Assembly (NCBI RefSeq): GCF_016861605.1
Contig: NZ_BOLM01000001.1
Location: 219,195 to 283,194, forward strand
Direction of reading: 5' to 3'
DNA length: 64,000 nt
Source: Levilactobacillus wangkuiensis
GTDB lineage: Bacteria > Bacillota > Bacilli > Lactobacillales > Lactobacillaceae
The notes below the pieces were generated by a model that did no database searches, had not been told where the DNA came from, and saw only the letters and a program-made list of their open reading frames with translations. A program made the position numbers and the translations under genes. Position 1 is the first letter of the stretch. Each line of letters starts with the position of its first letter. Below are positions 59,026 to 64,000 of this stretch, one piece after another.

Positions 59026-61260
59026 ATGACCAAAGAACGTGTCTGGACGGCTAAAGAAGTAATTGCCAGAGTCGGTAAATATATGAATGCGGAACACGTT
59101 GAAATGGTGGTTAAAGCCTGCCAGTTTGCGACGGTTGCGCACAAGGGTCAAACACGTCAGTCTGGCGAACCCTACATTATGCATCCCATTCAGGTCGCGG
59201 GAGTTTTAGCCGATTTGAACATGGACCCCGAAACGGTTTCGGCCGGCTTCCTGCATGATATTGTGGAAGACACCGGGGTCACCTTGAGTGACGTCCGGGA
59301 ACTATTTGGCGACGATGTGGCGTTGATCGTTGACGGCGTCACCAAGCTGGGGAAGATCAAATACAAGTCTAACCGAGAACAATTGGCGGAAAATCACCGA
59401 AAGCTCCTGTTGGCGATGTCTAAGGATATTCGGGTCATGATCGTCAAGCTGGCTGACCGGTTGCATAACATGCGGACGCTGGAACACTTGCGGCCGGACA
59501 AGCAACGGCGAATCGCCAACGAAACGCTGGAAATTTACGCGCCATTGGCTGACCGTTTGGGGATCAGTACCATCAAGTGGGAGCTGGAAGATATCTCACT
59601 GCGGTACCTGAACCCGCAACAGTACTACCGGATCGTCCACCTGATGAATTCACGGCGGGACCAACGGGAACAGTACATTGCTGGGGCCATCAAGGATATT
59701 CAGGACTCCATCAAGGATTTGAAAATGACACCCGAAATCTATGGTCGACCGAAGCATATCTACTCCGTCTACCGGAAGATGAAGGACCAGCACAAGCAAT
59801 TTAGCCAAATCTATGACTTGCTGGCCATTCGGGTCATTGTCGATACCATCAAGGACTGTTACGCCGTGCTGGGGGCCATTCACTCCCAGTGGAAGCCAAT
59901 GCCCGGCCGGTTCAAGGACTACATTGCGATGCCTAAGGCCAACATGTACCAATCTCTGCATACCACGGTGATTGGGCCCGAGGGTAAGCCGCTGGAAGTC
60001 CAGATTCGGACCAAGGAAATGCACGCTGTGGCTGAATACGGGGTTGCGGCCCACTGGGCTTACAAGGAAGGGGTCACGGACAAGGTTCAAGAGACCAATT
60101 CTGGTGACAAACTGAACTTGTTTAAGCACATCATCGAATTGCAAGAAGATACCGATGACGCCTCCGACTTCATGGATAGCGTCAAGGGCGAACTCTTTGG
60201 CGACCACGTCTACGCGTTTACCCCTAAGGGCGACGTGCTGGAACTGCCTAAGGGGGCGGGACCACTGGACATGGCCTACGCCATCCATACCGAGGTCGGC
60301 CACCACACGACTGGAGCCACCATCAACGGGAAGATTGTTCCTTTGAACTACGAAATTAAAAATGGGGACATTGTGGATATCCGCACATCTAGCAGCTCGG
60401 CCGGTCCTAGTCGGGACTGGGTCAAGCTGGTCTCGACACGACGGGCCCGCAACAAGATCAAGCAGTTCTTCAGAGCCGCCGACCGGGAACAAAACATCGT
60501 CTCCGGCCAAGACGCCGTGGAACGGACGATTCGTGACCTGGGTTATGAGCCGAAGGGCTTGATGAGCAAGGAAAACCTGGACAAAGTTACCGCTAAGATG
60601 CACTATCAGCACGCGGATGACCTGCTGGCCGCCATTGGGTTTGGCGATTTACAACCTCGCGGGGTGGCCAACCGCTTGACCGAGGGCGTGCGGCAGGCAG
60701 AAGAAGACGAGCGGCGCCGGCAAGAGGAACGGGAACTGCTGGAAGAGCACCAGACCATTAAGAACGATCCTGATAGTGAAAAGAAGGATCGGAAGAAGGC
60801 CAAGGACTCCGACGGCGTAGTCATTGAAGGCGTGGACAACCTGTTGATTCGGTTGAGTCACTGCTGTTCTCCTGTGCCTGGCGACGACATTGTTGGGTAC
60901 ATCACTAAGGGCCGCGGGGTCTCCGTGCACCGACAGGATTGCCCAAACGTCAAGAACGCTGAGCAGAATGGTGAACGGCTGGTCGACGTGCGCTGGGGCA
61001 ACAAGGCCGGCGACAAGACCAATTACAACGCCGATATTGAAGTCCAAGGTTACAACCGTAACGGATTGTTAAACGACGTGTTACGGACGATCAACAACAA
61101 TACCAAGTACCTGACGTCCATCAATGGGAAGGTCGACCACAATAAGATGGCCACCATTTCCATCAGCTTGGGGACGCGAAACCAGCTTGAGCTTCAGCGA
61201 ATCTTGGATAATATCAAAAATATTCCGGACGTCTACGTGGTCAAGCGGGCGTTCCACTAA
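59026..61260 (+). CDS. rel: Bifunctional (p)ppGpp synthetase/hydrolase Rel
   Basis: A 744-residue stringent-response enzyme. The N-terminal HD hydrolase has '[11 protein letters not shown]' and 'HDIVEDTG'; the synthetase carries the bifunctional-type 'PGRFKDYIA' motif (RxKD), not the ExDD of monofunctional RelA; then TGS ('[13 protein letters not shown]'), a helical and zinc-finger segment ('[14 protein letters not shown]') and a C-terminal ACT domain. Ribosome site AGGGTGG. An inverted repeat, CTGTG..CTGAC / GTCAG..CAG, lies at 58966-59000 in its leader. Followed by dtd after 14 bases. Confidence 0.97.
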   Translation: MTKERVWTAKEVIARVGKYMNAEHVEMVVKACQFATVAHKGQTRQSGEPYIMHPIQVAGVLADLNMDPETVSAGFLHDIVEDTGVTLSDVRELFGDDVALIVDGVTKLGKIKYKSNREQLAENHRKLLLAMSKDIRVMIVKLADRLHNMRTLEHLRPDKQRRIANETLEIYAPLADRLGISTIKWELEDISLRYLNPQQYYRIVHLMNSRRDQREQYIAGAIKDIQDSIKDLKMTPEIYGRPKHIYSVYRKMKDQHKQFSQIYDLLAIRVIVDTIKDCYAVLGAIHSQWKPMPGRFKDYIAMPKANMYQSLHTTVIGPEGKPLEVQIRTKEMHAVAEYGVAAHWAYKEGVTDKVQETNSGDKLNLFKHIIELQEDTDDASDFMDSVKGELFGDHVYAFTPKGDVLELPKGAGPLDMAYAIHTEVGHHTTGATINGKIVPLNYEIKNGDIVDIRTSSSSAGPSRDWVKLVSTRRARNKIKQFFRAADREQNIVSGQDAVERTIRDLGYEPKGLMSKENLDKVTAKMHYQHADDLLAAIGFGDLQPRGVANRLTEGVRQAEEDERRRQEERELLEEHQTIKNDPDSEKKDRKKAKDSDGVVIEGVDNLLIRLSHCCSPVPGDDIVGYITKGRGVSVHRQDCPNVKNAEQNGERLVDVRWGNKAGDKTNYNADIEVQGYNRNGLLNDVLRTINNNTKYLTSINGKVDHNKMATISISLGTRNQLELQRILDNIKNIPDVYVVKRAFH

Positions 61261-61274
61261 GGAAGGGTCAAACG

Positions 61275-61721
61275 ATGCGCGTTTTATTGCAACGAGTTAG
61301 ACAGTCAAGTGTGTTAGTTGAAGGCGATGTGAAGGGTTCCATTGCCGAGGGATATCTGTTACTGGTGGGTGCGGAAGATAGCGACACCAGCGAACAGGTC
61401 GATTATCTGGTTCACAAGATCACTAAGTTACGGGTCTTCGAGGATGAAGATGGCAAGATGAACAAGAGCATCGAGGACGTGGATGGCAGCATCCTGTCTG
61501 TCTCCCAGTTCACGTTGTACGCCAACACCAAGAAGGGCAACCGGCCAAGCTTCGTCGACGCCGGCGACCCCGCCCACGCGGAAAAAATTTACAACGAATT
61601 CAACGAAAAGCTCGCCGCAACGGGCCGTCACGTGGAGACGGGGGTCTTCGGCGCCAACATGCGCGTCGCCCTCATCAATGACGGACCAGTCACGATTTGG
61701 TTTGATACGGACGAGAAGTAG
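61275..61721 (+). CDS. dtd: D-aminoacyl-tRNA deacylase
   Basis: A 148-residue enzyme that hydrolyses D-amino acids (and glycine) mischarged on tRNA. The family motif '[19 protein letters not shown]' split near 70-90 and the Gly-cis-Pro signature 'NDGPVTIW' at the C-terminus are present. GGAAGGG precedes the ATG. Its position directly after rel is the usual Gram-positive order. Confidence 0.96.
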   Translation: MRVLLQRVRQSSVLVEGDVKGSIAEGYLLLVGAEDSDTSEQVDYLVHKITKLRVFEDEDGKMNKSIEDVDGSILSVSQFTLYANTKKGNRPSFVDAGDPAHAEKIYNEFNEKLAATGRHVETGVFGANMRVALINDGPVTIWFDTDEK

Positions 61722-61724
61722 AGT

Positions 61725-61965
61725 GCGGAGCGGGGCGGTTAACTGGCGAGCATTAACGGCGTAACGGGAATGACCCCGGGCTTGGGTCGTTTCCGTTACG
61801 GTGTTAAGCGGAACCAGTTGCCCCGCGTAGCACGTTTCGGAGGCCGTCTGGACCAGACTTGTTCCGCGAAGAACAAGTCGAGCGGTTTAAGGCAAGATAA
61901 ATTCAAGGACACACCTGTCCCTGAGATGTGTGCCACCTGAACTTAACTGCCCCACGTATCACGGA
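61725..61965 (+). other. Highly structured intergenic region after dtd
   Basis: No gene is seen between dtd and the HAD gene at 62063, but pairing is dense. GCGGGGC..AACTGG pairs with CCAGTTGCCCCGC (61812-61828), enclosing TTAACGG.GTAACGGGAATGACCC / GGGTCGTTTCCGTTACGGTGTTAA. Two further hairpins lie at 61855-61885 (GACTTGTTC/GAACAAGTC) and around 61905-61930. The first arm GGGGCGGTTAACT also matches a later ACTTAACTGCCCC (about 61940-61955), a mutually exclusive pairing. Confidence 0.6.
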
Positions 61966-62008
61966 AATATTTTTAAATAAGCAAAACAAAACCAATAAAA
62001 AATCACAC

Positions 62009-62046
62009 CAAAACGGCTAGCTTCCCAACAGAAACTAGCCGTTTTC
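62009..62046 (+). terminator. Terminator before the HAD gene
   Basis: AAAACGGCTAG (62010-62020) pairs with CTAGCCGTTTT (62035-62045). It ends the rel-dtd transcript, seven bases before the next ribosome site. Confidence 0.85.
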
Positions 62047-62062
62047 TAAAGGAGGAACCGGC

Positions 62063-62707
62063 ATGCGTTATCAACAATTATTTTGGGACTTTGATGGCAC
62101 CCTCGTGGACACCTATCCGGGGATGGTCGCGGCATTTTGTGACGCGTTGGAGGCCTGTGGCGTCAATAACTTTGAATTGGACGAGGATGAGATCTACAAG
62201 GCGATGCGGCAACACAGCCTTGGCAATGCCCTCCAACGGTTTACGGCTGAATTCCGCTTGAATCGTGAACGGTTGGCAAAGGTCTACCAACAAGAGGCGG
62301 CACCACGGCTGAAGGATGCGCCCGCATTTGCCGGTGTAGCCGAGGTCTTAGCGGCCAACGTTAACGCAGGCGGGCGGAACTTCTTGCTGACGCACCGGGA
62401 CCATCACGCGATGGATCGGCTGTCACAGTTGAATTTGGCGCAGTACTTTACTGGTGCCGTCACGGCCGACGATGATTATCCCAGAAAGCCAGACCCAACC
62501 AGTCTGATTGCCTTGTCCAAGCAGTACGCCGTTCAACGCGAGGATGCGCTGATGATTGGCGACCGTAACCTGGATGTCCAAGCGGGCCACCGCGCGGGGA
62601 TGGTGGGAGCCTTATTTGACCCCGAGCACTTGATCGTTGACGAGAGCCAACCAGAGATTCGCGTGATTCGTTACGCTGAGCTGCAGGATTGGTTAACGGA
62701 AGAATAG
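62063..62707 (+). CDS. HAD-superfamily phosphatase (phosphoglycolate phosphatase-like)
   Basis: A 214-residue hydrolase with motif I 'WDFDGTLVDTYPGM' (nucleophile Asp9), 'LLTHRDHHAM' as motif II, Lys in 'RKPDPTS', and 'MIGDRNLDVQAGHRAGM' as motif IV; the cap is helical and inserted after motif I. This is the phosphoglycolate phosphatase-like subgroup; substrate unclear. AAAGGAGG precedes the ATG. Base use is like the host, unlike the genes that follow. Confidence 0.85.
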   Translation: MRYQQLFWDFDGTLVDTYPGMVAAFCDALEACGVNNFELDEDEIYKAMRQHSLGNALQRFTAEFRLNRERLAKVYQQEAAPRLKDAPAFAGVAEVLAANVNAGGRNFLLTHRDHHAMDRLSQLNLAQYFTGAVTADDDYPRKPDPTSLIALSKQYAVQREDALMIGDRNLDVQAGHRAGMVGALFDPEHLIVDESQPEIRVIRYAELQDWLTEE

Positions 62708-62828
62708 TCTTAAGGCAGGTTAAGTTAAACTTTCAGATTATTTCCGTATGGGTGAGTTGGAAATTTCAGGGATTGTTTGCGCCATCTTACAGCTATCAGG
62801 AAAAATTATCGCGTATAGAGAAGAGCGT

Positions 62829-63188
62829 ATGATGAAAAAAGCAGTAACGATTGGATTAAGAATATTAGCTTCACTGATAACCATTTATTTGGGATTATGG
62901 TACCTGGTAAACGCCGATGCAGAAGTAAATACGGTTGAAACAGTTGATCCATCATTTATTTGGGCTGATATACTCCTGTGGTTAGAAGTCGTGTTGATGG
63001 TCCTTATATTAATTAACTTGTGGCTAGGTTTTCAAATATCTGAGAAAATAACCAATTGGTGTGTGCTAATAGCATTGGTCGTGTCTGTTCTGATTCTTTT
63101 GATGGCACAGGCGCTAGGAATTTTTATTCTAGTGATATTGTTTTTGGCATTAATTGTGTGGACTCTCAATTTCAAGTTAAAAGAATGA
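62829..63188 (+). CDS. Unknown AT-rich membrane protein
   Basis: A 119-residue protein with four hydrophobic segments (about 10-27, 43-65, 72-95, 97-117) and a weak ribosome site (AGAGAAGAG) before the ATG. In-frame codons extend further upstream without a good start. Base composition is markedly richer in A+T than the neighbouring HAD gene, suggesting transfer. A hairpin terminator follows at 63226. Function unknown. Confidence 0.55.
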   Translation: MMKKAVTIGLRILASLITIYLGLWYLVNADAEVNTVETVDPSFIWADILLWLEVVLMVLILINLWLGFQISEKITNWCVLIALVVSVLILLMAQALGIFILVILFLALIVWTLNFKLKE

Positions 63189-63225
63189 CATCGACAATGA
63201 ATCATGAAGTTTAACAAGTTATGTA

Positions 63226-63274
63226 TAAAAGCAGGAAGTAAATTCTCAAATCGAGAATTCCCTTCCTGCTTTTA
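63226..63274 (+). terminator. Terminator of the AT-rich membrane protein gene
   Basis: AAAAGCAGGAAG..AATTCTC pairs with GAGAATT..CTTCCTGCTTTT around AAATC, a very stable hairpin. The stretch 63275-63356 shows nothing else. Confidence 0.9.
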
Positions 63275-63356
63275 TATAGAAACCGAGTATTGTCCTGGCC
63301 TCTCTATTAGCCATTTTGGGGAAAATCAAACGTGTAGAAAATGTTTGCACACGGCT

Positions 63357-63464
63357 TTAACCCCGCGCGAGAATCTCATCGACCGTGCCGCCATACGTTT
63401 TGCCGAACAAATTCAAATGGGCCAACAAATAATACAGCTGGTAGTGTGCCAACCGAGAGTTGAT
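63357..63464 (-). pseudogene. Fructosamine kinase C-terminal remnant
   Basis: A 36-codon fragment on the minus strand reads 'SINSRLAHYQLYYLLAHL' then 'NLFGKTYGGTVDEILARG' and stop. Such wording, 'YQLYYLLxHLNLFGxxYGxxVDxIL', is the end of fructosamine-3-kinase-family proteins. A stop codon precedes it in frame and the remaining ~240 residues are missing, so it is a decayed gene end, perhaps left by a deletion. Confidence 0.6.
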
Positions 63465-63612
63465 TGACTAGCGGAAGAATAAATGGAGAGTAGCGGAACT
63501 AGGGAGGTTCACCTAATTTGTGCAGCTTTTTTGACGGGTTACTGGTCTTTTGTGTAGCATGATTTATTTTTTTCACAAGGGACAGTTAGAATAAGTTGCT
63601 GACGAAGAGTCG

Positions 63613-63641
63613 TTGACACGCTTTTAAAATCTCGTTATCAT
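63613..63641 (+). promoter_or_regulatory. Strong promoter in front of the SDR gene
   Basis: A perfect TTGACA (63613-63618) is 17 bp from TATCAT (63636-63641), with a Rex/CRP-like palindrome just downstream. Confidence 0.8.
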
Positions 63642-63656
63642 AAAGATACATATTAA

Positions 63657-63674
63657 TTGTGATTTTAATCACAT
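63657..63674 (+). promoter_or_regulatory. Rex- or CRP/FNR-like operator
   Basis: TTGTGA-TTTTAA-TCACAT, an 18 bp near-perfect palindrome. It fits the Rex consensus TTGTGA-N6-TCACAA at 11 of 12 fixed positions and equally the CRP/FNR core TGTGA-N6-TCACA. It lies about 16 bases beyond the -10, where a repressor would block transcription. Confidence 0.6.
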
Positions 63675-63746
63675 AGCTCTGATATGCGTACTTAGTTTCT
63701 GATACCATTTTAAAGTAGCTTCAGTCTTGAAAGGAGAGTCAGTTTT

Positions 63747-63965
63747 ATGACAGATCGTTTGAAGGATAAAGTTGCAATTGTCACTGGTGGTGCAGCAGGA
63801 ATTGGATTGGCGACAGTAGAGGATTTTTTAGTTGAAGGCGCCAAAGTTATTTTCACGGATATTGATTCTGATAAAGGCGCTCAGGTTCAAAAGGATTTGA
63901 AAGATAAAGCATTATTTATAAAAGCCCGATTTAAAATTGAAGTGCAACACCCCTTAAGACATTAA
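63747..63965 (+). pseudogene. Short-chain dehydrogenase gene, interrupted
   Basis: The first ~58 residues are an SDR: the dinucleotide motif 'VTGGAAGIG' (about 14-22) and the acidic end of strand two 'FTDIDSDKG'. Lactobacillus alcohol dehydrogenases share this opening. After 'ALFIK' the reading turns into unrelated '[13 protein letters not shown]' and a stop at 63963-63965. The junction coincides with an IS30-like end, so the gene has been split by insertion; the remainder would lie beyond the element. GGAGAG precedes the ATG and a strong promoter serves it. Confidence 0.7.
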
Positions 63966-64000
63966 GGGTAAACAAATAGGCCATGGAGACCTATACTTTT
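63925..64000. mobile_element. Left end of a probable IS30-family insertion sequence
   Basis: From about 63925 the sequence changes to GATTTAAAATTGAAGTGCAACACC, of which the tract AATTGAAGTGCAACAC resembles the terminal inverted repeats of lactobacillus IS30-type elements as I remember them. The following bases look like a transposase leader that runs off the window. Neither the transposase nor the right end is visible, so the family name is tentative. Confidence 0.45.

Noticed and set aside
59650..60612. 320-codon open frame antisense to rel
   Set aside because: It is a shadow of rel in a G+C-rich gene; codon use follows rel and no ribosome site is present.
63204..63467. 87-codon open frame on the plus strand
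   Set aside because: It spans a terminator hairpin and the antisense of the fructosamine kinase remnant.

Overview
The window is chromosomal DNA of a lactic acid bacterium in the family Lactobacillaceae. Base composition near 50% G+C, a D-lactate dehydrogenase, PolC-type DNA polymerase, a dlt operon with dltX, CIRCE/HrcA heat-shock control and strongly Lactobacillus-like proteins point to Levilactobacillus or a close relative; the genus is inferred from protein style, not from rRNA, because no rRNA or intact tRNA gene is present.

Layout. 1-3.6 kb: end of an AraC regulator, a membrane protein, a nucleoside deoxyribosyltransferase, lexA with an SOS box over its promoter, and two small conserved genes (DUF896 and YneF types). 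3.6-7.2 kb: a heterodimeric ABC exporter. 7.6-12 kb: PlsC-like acyltransferase, a TrmN6-like methyltransferase with a GIY-YIG protein, ldhD and a HAD phosphatase. 12-25 kb: rpsB-tsf, pyrH-frr, an unknown conserved gene, uppS-cdsA-rseP-proS and polC. 26-34 kb: a small membrane protein behind a catabolite-response element, then rimP-nusA-ylxR-ylxQ-infB-rbfA, then truB-ribF. 35-40 kb: hrcA-grpE-dnaK-dnaJ with two CIRCE-like operators. 40-45 kb: dltXABCD. 44.9-46.7 kb: lepA. 46.8-55 kb: an accessory segment, mostly on the minus strand, with a decayed integrase, a DUF1828-type gene pair, a tRNA-like minihelix, secreted proteins (one frameshifted), a lipoprotein nuclease and mscL. 55-62 kb: an Fe-S-type protein, prmA-rsmE, rel-dtd. 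62-64 kb: a HAD phosphatase, then decay: a fructosamine kinase tail and an SDR gene interrupted by what looks like an IS30-type end.

The most unusual signal is two related families of 95-190 bp intergenic elements, ten copies in all, in both orientations beside housekeeping genes (7.3, 8.5, 11.0, 25.4, 25.7, 26.0, 32.3, 34.4, 56.3 and 56.6 kb). Each copy can fold into a long closing stem enclosing several hairpins, and copies differ by paired, compensating base changes. They share a hairpin core of the type GAGACCG...GGCTC. They behave like a dispersed structured RNA or a hairpin-based miniature mobile element; I cannot match them to a named family.

How the genes work together: most of the window is translation and envelope housekeeping in conserved operons (ribosome and initiation factors, isoprenoid and phospholipid precursors, lipoteichoic acid D-alanylation), with stress control (LexA, HrcA, Rel) and a single variable island at 46.8-55 kb.
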